A DNA stretch of 64,000 nt from Adiantum capillus-veneris (lineage: Eukaryota > Streptophyta > Polypodiopsida > Polypodiales > Pteridaceae). Both the position numbers and the translations under genes were made by a program. The notes under the pieces are model-generated. The model did no database searches and had not been told where the DNA came from. It worked only from the letters and a program-made list of their open reading frames with translations. The number at the start of each line of letters is the position of its first letter. The first letter of the stretch is position 1. The stretch is taken from assembly GCA_014529385.2 (NCBI GenBank), contig CM043958.1, forward strand, positions 152,295,293 through 152,359,292. Direction: 5' to 3'. Shown here piece after piece: positions 1-10,569 of this stretch.

Positions 1-25
1 AAAATCCAGTGATAATGCCTGATAT

Positions 26-253
26 GTGGATTCTGGTGCATCAAATCACATGAACAGCCATGGTGAATGGTTTAAAGAAATGCACACTTTACAAAGTCCT
101 TGTTATGTAGAAACTCGGGATGATATTGCACATCCTATTATGCATACAAGAAATGTGCCATTTTCTGTGACAAATGGTAGAGTGAAGTACTTGGCCAATG
201 TACTACATGTGCCCAACATTACAAAGAACTTGGGCTTTTGGGAAAATGGTTGA
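26..253 (+). pseudogene. copia aspartic protease fragment
   Basis: The frame opens with the copia protease active-site motif DSGASNHM, in which the Asp of D-S-G is the catalytic residue, and runs on to LHVPNITKNLGF, the usual end of the protease region. It stops after about 75 residues, and the GAG-pre-integrase sequence (IWHKRIGHVN near 430-465) continues in another frame with stops. In an intact element this enzyme would cut the Gag-Pol polyprotein inside the virus-like particle. No start codon is needed here because this is the middle of a polyprotein. Confidence 0.8.
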
Positions 254-529
254 GCAGGGTTTACAGGTTAGGTTTAACTCCGTAGTCACTTTGTCAAGGA
301 GCATAAGGAGGATGGAAGGCTCATTGCGCAAGGAAAGAAAGTGGGAAGAATGTTCACTATGGATGTAAATGTGCCCAAAGTGAATGCTACCATGGTTGCA
401 CAAGGTACAATTGTTGTTTCAGATATAGAGATTTGGCACAAACGTATTGGTCATGTAAATTTGTAGAGGCTGAAAATGATGCAGACTAAAGAGATGGTTA
501 CAGGTTTATCTACATTTTGAGTTGCTAAA

Positions 530-1255
530 ATGCAAAAATTATGTGAAGCTTGTCAATTTGGAAAGCAGGCAAAAGAATCCTTTTCTCTTGATAAGCATGT
601 AAGCAAGAATGCATTCGATTTAGTGCATACAGATGTATGGGGTCCAACAGAGACCGCATTTATGGGTGGATGTAGTTATTATGTGAGTTTCATTGATGAC
701 CATACGAGAAAGGCATGGGTCTACTTCATGAAGCAAAAAAGTGAGGTGTTTATGCGTTTTAAGAATTTCAAAGTTATGGTTGAAAAACAGACTAGGAAAC
801 ATGTAAAGTGCCTGGGGTCAAATGGGGGGAGAGAATACTTCTCCAATGAATTCAATGGTTTTTTGAAAAAGCATGGAGTTCAGAGGCAGTTTTCATACAG
901 ATATACTCCGCAACAAAATGATGTTTGTGAGTGGAAGAACAAGCACATTGCAGAAGTGGCTAAAGCATTGATGAATGCAAATAACATGCCTCATTATTAT
1001 TTGGTTGAGGCTGTTACTACAGGTGTCTACATTATGAAAAGGACCCCTACTACTGCAGTATGTGATATGACACCTGAAGAAAAGTTCAATGGTGGAAAAC
1101 CAGATGTATCAAATTTTAAAGTGTTCGGATGTATTGCTTGTGTGCATGTGCTGGATGAGCTAAGAAGTAAGCCTGATCCAAAAGTAGAAAAAGTGTGTTC
1201 ATTGTCTATTTCCTTGAGCAGAAAGGGTACAAGTGTTACAATCCTATCAGGGTAA
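530..1255 (+). pseudogene. copia GAG-pre-integrase end and integrase core, broken
   Basis: The fragment starts at the end of the pre-integrase zinc region (LCEACQFGKQ). The rve core follows: VHTDVWGP supplies the first Asp, the region around KCLGSNGGREYFS corresponds to the second acidic motif but reads SNGG where family members have SDNGGE, and PQQNDVCEWKN supplies the Glu. The normal second Asp is therefore absent, so integration activity would be lost even without the stops. Homology ends near VFGCIACVHV, a conserved copia block. After 1255 the linker to RT (1256-1820) is full of stops. Confidence 0.85.
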
Positions 1256-1734
1256 AGCGAGGGTGAGCAAGGATGTCGATTTTAATTAAGTGGAAGGTCG
1301 GTATGTTGATGTAAAAGATGATTTGGGGGATGATGTAAGAGAGAATGTGGCTACATAAAATACAGGTATGCAGTAACAAGTTTTGAGTGGGCCGCAAGGA
1401 TCCTCTAGTGCAAGTCATGGTGAGAATCCATGGAGTGGCAGATTACATGAAAGAGTGAGTCCGCGAACTCTTTAAATGTATCAAAAAGAAAAGGAAAGGA
1501 AAAAGTTGATGTTGCCCCTAAGTTGCCAAATTTGAGTGTTGGTTATGATGATGGAGATAGCAATGGTTCTCCGGGTGTAAGAAGAATGCAAGCAAGTAAT
1601 AGGGCACCTAGAAGGGATCCTTGACCACACAGGTCAAAAAGAGAAATAAATCCTGTGCAAAGATTGACTTATGATAGTTATGTGGCTCGTCATTGTGCAT
1701 TTATGGTGAAGATTACAGAGTGAGTAGAACACAC

Positions 1735-2697
1735 ATGTTTTGAGGATTCTATCAAGGTTGAAAAATGGTGGCAAGCTATGAATAAAGAGATGGTTTCACT
1801 TGATGCAAATGGAACATGGTAATTGGTGCCATTACGAAAGGAAAAGAAGGAAATTGGATGTAAGTGGGTTTACAAAATAAAGCATAATGCTGATGGTAGT
1901 TTGAGCAAGCTACAAGCTAGACTTGTGGAAAAGTGTTATGCAGAAACTTATGGAATTGATTATGAGGATACATTCAGTCTTGTACCTAAGATGGCTAATG
2001 TTCGTGTGTTTATTGCAATGGCTGCCGCATTAAATGGGTGTTGAAACAAATGGATGTAAAGAATGCATTTTTTAATGGAGACTTGGAGGAAACTATGTAT
2101 ATGGAGCAGCCACAAGGTTATGCAAATATGAGAAAAGCATTGTATGGTCTGAAGCAAGCATCTAGACCTTGGTATGAGAGGATTGTGGCATTCCTCATTT
2201 CATTGGGCTTTGAGATGTCTAATGCAAACCATTCATTATATGTGTGAAAGAATGAGGCAAGAATTGTGGTAATATGTATCTATGTGGATGATTTGATTGT
2301 TGGAGGTGATAATGTGGCTGAAGTAGAGGGCGTGAAAGCTTTACTTATGCAAGAGTTTGACATGAAAGACTTGGGAGACTTGCGATATTTCTTGGGCATT
2401 GAAATTATTTGCACAAAAGAAGGTCTATGGCTGTCACAAAGGAAATATGCTTTGGATATGTTGAAAAAGTATGGTATGGATGATTGTAAGCCAATTGCAA
2501 TGCCCTTAGATCATAATTTGAAGTTAGGGAATGATGCAGGTCAAGTACTGGATAATGCTACCATGTATATGAAGATTGTGGGTAGCTTGATCTACTTGAC
2601 TATCTCCCGTCCAAACATGAGCTACACAATTGGATTGGTGAGTCAGCTTATGCAGTCTCCTAGGAAACCACACTTGAATGTAGTGAGGTGCATTTAG
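1735..2697 (+). pseudogene. copia reverse transcriptase, in three frames
   Basis: RVT_2 landmarks are all visible but spread over three frames: GCKWVYKIKHNADGS (about 1857), YEDTFSLVPKMANVR (about 1965), MDVKNAFFNGDLEE (about 2050), ALYGLKQASRPWYE (about 2140), the catalytic ICIYVDDLIVGGD at 2272-2310, and LRYFLGIEI (about 2380). The YVDD box is intact. The breaks near 2042 and 2247 are stops with frame changes. In a live element this domain would copy the RNA genome into cDNA. Confidence 0.88.
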
Positions 2698-2990
2698 CAC
2701 TCACAAGAGTGTTGTCGTGGCCGCATGTGAGGTAGCATGGCTAGGATTGCTACTTCACAACTTTGGAGTACATGTACGGAGGCCGATTGTCATTTATTGT
2801 GACAACCCCAACAACATACAATTGGCACAGAACTCGGTGTTTCATGCCAGGAAGAAGAACATTGAGGTGCACTACCACTTCATCAGAGAGAGGGTCTAGT
2901 AGGCGACATCGACCTCGAGTACGTGGTGATGGATAAGTAGGTTGTAGATATCTTCATGAAGGCCCTTGGAGCGATGAAGCTACATTGATT
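2698..2990 (+). pseudogene. copia RNase H remnant with internal deletion
   Basis: Right after the RT end (RKPHLNVVRCI) the sequence jumps to AACEVAWLGLLL and then IVIYCDNPNNIQLAQN and HARKKNIEVHYHFIRE, the terminal copia RNase H blocks. About a hundred residues that normally sit between these blocks, including the first catalytic Asp region and the STTEAEY-type block, are missing. This looks like a deletion at about 2697-2717. Confidence 0.8.
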
Positions 2991-3022
2991 TTGAGTGATG
3001 CTTGAGCTTGAGGGAGAGGGAG

Positions 3023-3397
3023 TGTTGAGATGTCAAGCTCAACATGTAGGACTCCTAGATGACTACCACCGATAGTCAGCATTGGTCTACTTACTGAAGT
3101 GATGGCACACTTATCTACTCACCTAGACCATTGTACTAGTTCCCCTCTTGTGTTGTATTTTCACTTATGTTTTGTAGACCTCTTATCTTGAGTTTGTGAA
3201 GAAGAAGAAGTGCAGTCTTTTGCCTGTGTGTGTGTTTACTTGCAAGACATTAATGTCTTGAAATGCCAATCTCTCCTCTTTAAACAAATTCTTAAAGACA
3301 TCTTTATTTAGTGCTTTCCATACTCCCTTGTCTTGAAATGTTAGTCTCTCCTCTTTAAATAAATTCTTAAAGACATCTCTATTTAGTGCTTTCAGCA
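3023..3397 (+). repeat. probable copia 3' LTR (right end approximate)
   Basis: TGTTGAGATGTC begins directly after the purine tract, the usual start of copia LTRs. The mate LTR lies outside the window, so the right end cannot be fixed by comparison. I place it near 3390-3400, after a 75-bp tandem repeat, but this is a guess. Confidence 0.5.
3254..3395 (+). repeat. 75-bp tandem duplication
   Basis: Two copies of a unit beginning TGTCTTGAAATG start at 3254 and 3329. They differ by a few substitutions. The duplication lies at the right end of the presumed copia LTR. Confidence 0.85.
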
Positions 3398-3399
3398 AA

Positions 3400-4560
3400 G
3401 GGTCTTCTGTCTATGATAGTCTTGAGTAAAGATTCCAACTTTGAGTTCTTGGCTAGCTCATAAGTTTGTTTTCTTATTCTCCTTCGGAGTTTAAATGTCT
3501 GCAATATTTATGAGCTTATCTATTGCACTTTCCCATCTTGTTTCCTTGTGAGTTTTTAAGCACGTTTCATTTACTGTCTTTTTTATTTGTCTTGAGATGC
3601 TATAAGGAGAAGTTTACATTCAAAATTTGGAAATAAGATTGGACCATACCATATCTCTTTGGTCCCAATCCCATCTTTCTCTCATAATTCCAATTCGTAA
3701 ATTATTCAATATTTGTATGCGTCCCCATAGGGTTAACCGTGTAACTCCATTCGACCCACATGTTCTCCATTTCTTAGTAGAAAATTTTTTTTCCTTAGGA
3801 GAGAAAAGTTCGATAAGGTGTCTCAACATGGCTAACGTGTTCTCTGGTTCGGCTATCCCCATTCTTTCAGGACTAGATTCTCATAAACTTCTTCTTCTTG
3901 AATATTCCAAGCCATCAGTAATTTCAAAATGAGTCTTGCTATATATACCTATGGCTTTATCTGTGGCTAATCACAAGGACGTCTTGGATTTCTTCATTAC
4001 TACTCAAAATTATCTTTCAGTCAATGTCCCAAAAATTAATTCTTCATGTGGTAGCTACTTTACCCAATCTTGCTCCTTATTACTAAGCTTAAGGAAGAAT
4101 GACAAGTAAAGCTCAATAAAAGTTTCATCCATGCCACTTTCATGTGTCTTCACACAAGTGCATGCTTCTTCATTCATTTATGCCACTTCCATACGTCTTC
4201 GCACAAGTGCATTACATATTCTTTCACAAATTTCTATATCGTTCATTTCCAACCTTACTCACACTTCCCACTTGCTTAAATCCCAGGGACAAGTATAGGT
4301 TTCTAGAAATAAGAGCTCCCTAAAATGTTCCAGCATAGTGAGCCTTCGCTCTAGCATAGCAATTTCCATCCTCTCACAAATAATCCGCTAAATTTCTTAT
4401 GGCAGATCCCAAGCCATCTGAAAATTTTTGAATAATTATTGGAAACATCAAGACTTCATTTTGTAATATTATTGAAATTTGGGTGCTAGACTGAGTTGTT
4501 TTTCTCTCATGCATTGATCTTAAATCCAAAATTCTAAATTCTAAGGTCCAAGATTCAAAA
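3400..4560. other. no gene seen; probable remains of the element that owns the LTR at 4579-7956
   Basis: AT-rich sequence with only chance open frames on both strands. Because a degraded primer binding site at 4565-4576 faces left, this stretch should be the leader and gag start of the minus-strand element, but I see no gag motif. Confidence 0.4.
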
Positions 4561-4564
4561 TCAG

Positions 4565-4576
4565 GCTCTAATGTCA
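4565..4576 (-). other. degraded tRNA-iMet primer binding site
   Basis: Read on the minus strand, the 12 bases match the initiator tRNA-Met primer site TGGTATCAGAGC at 9 of 12 positions. The site lies two bases from the LTR start at 4579, the spacing expected. The intact versions at 25413-25424, 32255-32266 and 37048-37059 support the reading. Confidence 0.55.
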
Positions 4577-4890
4577 CTTGTAAGTGCCATACCCAGACTC
4601 GACCCTACTCACCTCCCTCAGTCCTCCAGACCGTTCCAGGGAATGACGTAGATCTATCTCCAGGTATCCCTCCCACTTGGGACCGATACTCAGACAGGAC
4701 TCTGGTCTATCTCGAATGCCAACCCAAGGGGGTACATCCCTTCATTCAACGATTCTATCCGCTTCTCATAATCAATCTGTCCTTGATAGCTTTCCGCACC
4801 CAAAATCGCGGTCCTTAGTCTTGATTCTCTTGATCTTTAACTTAAGGATCTGCTCTTGCTTTCTCGTTCTCCCTTGGTTCATGGCGTTAA

Positions 4891-6212
4891 CACTAGAATG
4901 GTAACAGGACACTTTTATGTCCTGTTAAGTGACCATTTTTCTTGAATTATTTGAAGAGTATGAGAATGGATTTCTAGGTGCTATATATCCACAAAGTTGC
5001 CTTATGAGCTGAAAAAAACTTAGCATTTTTTTTGGAGCATCGATCTCACCATTAACCTTACTCTTGCACAACATTTTTGAACCTAAGCTATGTGAAAAAA
5101 CGAGTCCTGGTTTTGGCTTTTTTTCTATTTTTGGCAACTATACCACTCTAAACTTCATGTTTGTGGTGTTTAGATGGCTAGAGGTTAGGCCTTCATAGTT
5201 GTCGACATGTTTTGATGCTTGTAGGGAGAGCTAAGTGTTAAAATTGAAAGTTATGACCAATTTACAAGAATTGCATAATCCTGTTTTTTGGCCAAAATTA
5301 GCACTTTTATGATTTTTTTGGGGGCTTTCTTGATATCCAAATTCAATTTTGATTGTGTAAGTGTAATATATAACATAAAGCTAATCTTCCTTGAGTTTTG
5401 GGGGACCTAATATGCTATATAGCATAGTATATGATGATGGTTGAGTTTTTTGATTGTTGAAGAATACGATACATTTTAGAGTAGCAAGTATAACTTTCTC
5501 AATATTGCTAGTTTCTTAGGCCAATTGTGTGTATTTTGTAGGTAGTAACCATATCTAATCATAGACTACAAACTTGGCTAGATATTGAGTAGTTTCTATG
5601 GGTTTCTAGAGGTCATAATGCTAAGCCTAGTTTTTTCATGTTTGCTGTATTTAGCACTTTATCATTGCCCCCAAGGTTCCAATTGTAAGAGATCCATTAT
5701 CCTTTTGACATGCTCCATGGCTCCTTTTGAATCCAAAGGCCCAAAGGGAAATAAGAAAACATGTATATAGTATCTGTATTGAGCGTGACTATAGAAACTT
5801 TGATGATAGGTCCACAGAATGGCAAAAATGCAACTTTTTTGTACCTTTTTTTTTTGCCCAAAAAAAAAAATAGTGAGGTAAAAGCAACCATATGTTTTGG
5901 TCACCAACCCATTGAAGTTAACGGGGCATTTTATCTCATGTCCTACAAAAATCCCCACTCTTATTTATATGCAATCAACCATAAGAAATTGCTGTTTTGG
6001 GCAAAATGCACTGGTGCATCAACTTTGGAGGCTTGTAGTGACCAAGGGATGAGAAAAATTACAAGTTTCTCATTTTTTCCATATATAGTAGTTATTGAAC
6101 TATAAGCTCACGAAAGGATTTTTCAAAATGAGTGGATCTAATATGATTTTGGAATTTTTTCCCAAAACCCTGAAAGGACACTTTTATGTCCTGTTAGGTT
6201 ACCATTCTAGTG
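4891..6212. mobile_element. non-autonomous piggyBac-like element with TTAA duplications
   Basis: A perfect 15-bp terminal inverted repeat, CACTAGAATGGTAAC, occurs at 4891-4905 and inverted at 6198-6212. TTAA flanks both sides (4887-4890 and 6213-6216), the target duplication specific to piggyBac. Including TTAA, the end resembles the classical piggyBac end (TTAACCCTAGAAAGATA). Subterminal hairpins occur at both ends; the left one has a 10-bp stem around AGGACACTTTTATGTCCT. The 1322-bp interior is AT-rich, holds a T10-GCCC-A10 hairpin near 5850, and encodes no transposase that I recognise. CACTA elements are the alternative because the end starts CACTA, but they duplicate 3 bp and no 3-bp direct repeat is present. 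Confidence 0.7.
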
Positions 6213-6481
6213 TTAACCTCTTTTTCCTGACAAGCAAGCACAACAGTTATCACTTTCCCCTAAGAATCGGTTCAAACAACACGGAGATCAATTCCACGAA
6301 GTTATCCCCTATCTCCCCCATCCCGTATTTGCAAACAAACTTGAATTTGACAACTTTAGAAATACTCTTCAATACCACAAATTGAACTACTTCTATCGAG
6401 CTTAGACAACTACTCTTTTCTTATGGTGCTTAGATTTCCATTTAGGAAGCTAGAAGGTCATCCTATAATTTATGAGTTTTT

Positions 6482-7130
6482 GAGGTTTTCATTAAAGCTT
6501 AAACCTAAAATACAAGGTAGTCACTAAAGCTTACACCTAAGTGCAAAGTTACCATTAAAGTTTAGCTTACGAGTGCAAATCTACCTTTGAAGCTTAACTT
6601 TATGATGCATAGATACTCTTATCACTTAACCCTAATTGTGAGGTTTTCATTAAAGCTTAAACCTAAGATACAAGGTAGTCACTAAAGCTTACACCTACAT
6701 ACAAAGTTACCATTAAAGCTTAGCTTACAAGTGCAAATATACCTTTGAAGCTTAACTTTATGATGCATAGATACTCTTATCACTTAACCCTAATTGCGAG
6801 GTTTCCATTAAAGCTTAAACTTAAAATACAAGGTAGTCACTAAATCTTACACTTAAGTGCAAAGTTACCATTAAAGCTTAGCTTACGAGTGCAAATCTAC
6901 CTTTGAAGCTTAACTTTATGATGTATAGGTACTCTTATCACTTAACCCTAATTGCGAGGTTTCCATTAAAGCTTAAACCTATAATACAAGGTAGTCACTA
7001 AAGCTTACACCTAAGTGCAAAGTTACCATTAAAGCTTAGCTTACAAGTGCAAATCTACCTTTGAAGCTTAACTTAGTGATGCATAACTACCATTAATACT
7101 TAACCTAATTCCAAAGTTACCATTAAATCT
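6482..7130. repeat. 158-bp tandem repeat, four copies, with higher-order structure
   Basis: The GAGGTTTYCATTAAAG landmark recurs at 6482, 6640, 6798 and 6956, exactly 158 bp apart. Each unit is built of about five diverged 29-33 bp subunits that share AAGCTTA-type cores, so this is a repeat of repeats. It lies inside the LTR, downstream of its presumed promoter. Confidence 0.92.
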
Positions 7131-7471
7131 TAAACTTAAAATGATGCACATAAACCTTCCTAGTATTAAAACACATGGGTTAATTAATCCTACTAGAAAT
7201 GAAGATTACCTCCTCTAAACAAGAGGGGAGTGGGGTTGAAGTCCTTCTTCAAGAGATGTGAGGCTCAAGGATGAAGGAAAGGGATTTAGGATGAAGAGGA
7301 AGGAGAGAGGAGCTTCTTCACAAAACCCTCAAGGGTTTGGCCTTCAAGAGAGGGAGAGAGCAAGAACAAGGTTTAATGGAAATCTTGATTTACTTAAGCA
7401 TAATCTTGAGCATGGCAAGTATGCAAGTAGCTTAGCAATAATGTGTGTAAAATTACAAAGGAGAGGGGGTG

Positions 7472-7479
7472 CTTATATA
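7472..7479 (-). promoter_or_regulatory. TATA box of the isolated LTR
   Basis: On the minus strand the sequence reads TATATAAG. It stands about 30 bp downstream of the nearest of six CCAAT boxes. This arrangement is that of an RNA polymerase II core promoter firing leftward into the LTR body. Confidence 0.55.
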
Positions 7480-7507
7480 GGAAATGGTGGGTATTCTCTT
7501 CTCAATT

Positions 7508-7680
7508 CCTATTGGACCCCAATTCTCTTCTCAAATCCTATTGGACCCCAATCCTCTTCTCAATTGCTATTGGACCCTAATTCTCTTCTCAATTGCTATT
7601 GGATCCCAATTCTCTTCTCAATTGCTATTGGACCCCAATTCTCTTCTTAACTCCTATTGGCCCCCAATTTTCTTCTTAAT
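7508..7680 (-). repeat. 29-bp tandem repeat carrying CCAAT boxes
   Basis: Units start at 7508, 7537, 7566, 7595, 7624 and 7653, a period of exactly 29 bp. Each holds CTATTGG followed by a CCCAATTCTCTTCT-type tract, so the minus strand presents a CCAAT box in every unit. CCAAT boxes bind NF-Y, a general plant promoter factor. The LTRs of elements A and B hold scattered, similar CTCATTGGACC words, hinting at a shared promoter style. Confidence 0.85.
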
Positions 7681-7964
7681 TTATCTCTTAACTTTATCTT
7701 TAAATCAAGTTAGTCCCTTTTTCTCCCAGTTCTCGATCTAGATTAGTTCCCACATGGCTTTTGTCAAAAAATAATCTTAATCTTTCTGGAAAAATCTAGG
7801 GATGAAGTAATTTCTTATCCGGAATATCCTTGTCTTTTCATTTTGGAGTAAAGTCTCGTTGTCCGCATGACTTCTTTGTCTGTCTTGCTTTTTTAAAATT
7901 ATTTTCTAGGCTGAAAAAGTTCTGAAAGGCTCTAGGGTTTAGGGAGGGACCTTACATAGTAGAT

Positions 7965-8880
7965 GCCAAATAACACAAAGCTATTAGGTTCTATCACATA
8001 GAATATCAAATAGTTATTAGATAACAGCATGTATGTAGTAACTATTTGATAGCTATTAGGAGCCACTATTAGACAATATTAGATAGCTTATACCAAACAA
8101 TTGATATCGCAAAGCTATCTAATAGCTATTAGGTTCTAGCACATAAGTATTTGACAACTATTAGCTAGAGAAATGTTGGGATTCACTAATAGAGAGTGAT
8201 TAGATAGCTAATAGTGAACAAGAGATATTACAAAGGTACCTCATAACTATTAGGTTCTAGTACATATAGGTATCTGATAGCTATTATAAAGATTGCAAGC
8301 AAATCCCCTTGTTCGCAAACAATTGATATCAATTGTTAATAGCTATTTACTAGGACTAAAACTACATATGTACTAGCTACCTGGTTCTATCAAATAGTGA
8401 ATAGATAGATATATATCATAAATATGACAGCTATCACCAAACAATTAGCATCAATATCTCTGAGAAATCTTTCACTAGTTATTTAGTTCTATCACATAGC
8501 TAGTAGGTACTTATCAACTAGATATTTGACAGCTATTACATAGCTCTTTGCCATCATTATGTGTTGAAAAGCTGCCTACAACCTGCCAACTTGCTATTTG
8601 ATAGCAAGTAGCTTGCCATAGCTATCAAAAGGCTACTATCTCACCATCAGATATTAGGTAGTTTTTGGTTGTGAATGCTAAACATAGCTACCCAGTAGCC
8701 ATGAGGCACTAACATAACTATTTGATAGCAATTGTTATCAAAATCAATTTTCAATAGAAATCTAGTGACATATCAAATATTGATGTGCTAGGTACCTAGT
8801 TATATCATATAGCTAGTAGATAGCTATTTGACTGCTATTACATGGTCGTTAGCTAACAATAGATAGGTTAGAAATCTATA
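7965..8880. repeat. diverged AT-rich tandem repeat of roughly 110-135 bp
   Basis: A block close to TAGCTATTAGGTTCTATCACATAG recurs in altered form near 7980, 8125, 8245, 8380, 8480 and 8795. Many copies contain the palindromes TAGCTA and AATAGCTATT. No coding potential is visible. Confidence 0.6.
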
Positions 8881-8969
8881 AACTGTCTATCTACCACTCA
8901 CCTCCACAAAATTAAATTCACACATACTTGTGCTACTTCCAATAGATGAATGGGATGTGTGAGGTAGTC

Positions 8970-9065
8970 CTTCTGACCAATTCTCTTTTGACATATGTCC
9001 TTTTTGTTAGGGGACAGACAAGTCTCAACTGTCCAAAAGTTCACCACAAGATCCTTTACCTCTTA
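8970..9065 (-). pseudogene. fragment of an unnamed protein family (W..TR.SPN.KD..RIG motif), copy 1
   Basis: The minus strand reads EVKDLVVNFWTVET, then CLSPNKKDICQKRIG, about 32 residues. It matches the fragment at 10330-10443 closely in protein and in DNA. The motif W-x4-R/C-x-SPN-x-KD-x4-RIG is conserved between them. I cannot attach a function; it may come from a transposon or from a lineage-specific gene family. Confidence 0.45.
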
Positions 9066-9069
9066 AGGT

Positions 9070-10280
9070 ATGTAGCTTCTTTGAAGACTCCAATGACATG
9101 TGGAAAAGGGCAATGTGGAGTTGTCATTTTTTGGAGTATCCAATATCTTGCTCCATAAAAGTTCCTCCTGTGAACGGACAATAGCTTGTTGGAGGCATCA
9201 CTGAAATTAAAGCCTCCTTATTCATTTGGTTCTTTGGACTTCATGAGAATCATCATGGTAGAACTCTTGAGGAATATTTCATCCTTAGTTCGTGGCCTCT
9301 TCAAGATTTATAGTGTGTTGGGAATATTTTGTATGAGCATGTCTGAACATGGTGCTGGTGCCTTGTGGATTTGGAAATGCTTTAGTAATGGATGTTGAAT
9401 TTTTTGGTTGAATATGTTTTTCTTATTATCCATGTCCATTCCATTTGTTTGTTGAAGAATATATTGGACATTAAGGTATTGTAAGACATTATGCGCATGT
9501 TGGCTGCATGAATATGGTTGCATGTTAAGTACTTTATACATTTGGTACTATAGTGGCATGTCTAATTGTTTCCTCTTGCTGTATTTTAGGGAAAAATTGA
9601 ATGGATGAGTACCCAATACTCAACAAATTATGCTATATTGCAGAAGAATTACATGAAGAGTATGGTTTGAGTCTAGAAGGAAAGGTTGCTAAGGACTTAT
9701 CTGACTATATTAGGGTCCAACAAGAAGAGGCAGTACACACAGGCTGCCAGCAATATGTATAATATTGAAGAGGACAAATTTTTGCAATTTGAAACAGTGG
9801 CAGTAGATTACATTTCTGATTCGGATGCCATTGTTCGTGGAGTTTCAACAAGCTCTACACAGAAGTTGAACAGGTTATCTGAGTTGAGGGCAAGTCTTCA
9901 ACAAAAAAAAGAGAGTTTACTGAGGTTTGAAGGCTCAAATGCTGTCACAAAGAAAATTAAGGAGGATAGATGGAATGTACTATGGTGTACCTTATATGGT
10001 AGTATAGGGTAGATGAAGGACCTATTAACATTATTATAGGGTACTCCAATCACATGAAAAGTGCTATTGAGTACCTAGCATGGAAGCATAGGGCATTATA
10101 AGGTATAACAATGGAGTACCTTCATACTAATATAGTTACTATTATACCTTAGGTTGCACATGTACCAAATGATATACCTTCAGCAAGCTACTAGAGGTAC
10201 TGTATGAGGTACAATAAATGGAGTACCTTCAAGTACTATAAGTAGAGTACATACACTTGAGAAAATAGAGAGGCACAAAA
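9070..10280. other. no gene supported
   Basis: Open frames such as 9186-9398 and 9686-10012 have no recognisable domain. From about 10000 to 10255 words such as GAGTACCTTCA recur irregularly, suggesting a decayed AT-rich repeat. Confidence 0.4.
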
Positions 10281-10284
10281 GATA

Positions 10285-10563
10285 TTAGCAATGGTTTGAA
10301 TTTACCTGAGAGTCATTGAGAAGATGCACTGAATGTTTGACAACACTTTTTCTTCCAATCCTCTTCCGACATATGTCCTTTCTGTTGGGAGAAACTCGAG
10401 TCTCTGAGCTCCAAAAGACATAAACTAGATCTCTTACTTCACGTGTGACAATGGTACCTTGAGGCAATTGTCTTTGACAAGCACTCAATGGCAAAACTTC
10501 CTCATCATCTTTAATATCGAGACAACAACTAGCTACAGCAATATTTCTTTGATGAACACCCAA
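10285..10563 (-). pseudogene. fragment of the same unnamed protein family, copy 2
   Basis: The 92-residue frame contains REVRDLVYVFWSSETRVS and then SPNRKDICRKRIG, followed by KHSVHLLNDSQV. It pairs with the fragment at 8970-9065. It has no convincing start and ends inside repeats, so I treat it as a remnant. The conserved block of aromatic and basic residues ending in a His-rich stretch could be part of a nucleic-acid-binding or transposase domain, but nothing in the sequence proves this. Confidence 0.45.
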
Positions 10564-10569
10564 AATACC

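Larger units (their letters stand above)
1..3022 (+). mobile_element. Ty1/copia retrotransposon, internal region, decayed, left end outside window
   Basis: Pieces of a copia polyprotein lie in the usual order: protease, GAG-pre-integrase, integrase, reverse transcriptase, RNase H. A purine-rich polypurine tract at about 3011-3022 and the start of a 3' LTR follow. The frame is broken by many stops and shifts (for example around 251, 1255, 2042 and 2247), and part of RNase H is missing. The protease-before-integrase-before-RT order is diagnostic of copia; the 5' LTR and most of gag would lie left of the window. No intact product can be made. Confidence 0.93.
4579..7956 (-). repeat. isolated LTR of a minus-strand retrotransposon, interrupted by a DNA element
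   Basis: The segment begins TGTAAGTGCC and ends GGGACCTTACA, so both ends carry TGTAAG/CTTACA as inverted termini. A degraded primer binding site adjoins its left side, which makes it the 5' LTR of an element lying to the left. Removing the 1326-bp insertion (element plus one TTAA) leaves about 2.05 kb. Inside, read on the minus strand, are an array of CCAAT boxes, a TATA box and, downstream, a 158-bp satellite. I cannot find the other LTR in the window. The boundaries are inferred from the terminal motifs alone. Confidence 0.6.

Noticed and set aside
3620-3932. Overlapping open frames on both strands (80 and 101 codons)
   Set aside because: No motif, no homology that I recognise, and the antisense frame is equally long; probably leader sequence of the decayed element.
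6482-7130. CRISPR-like array
   Set aside because: The 158-bp units are contiguous repeats without unique spacers, in a plant genome.
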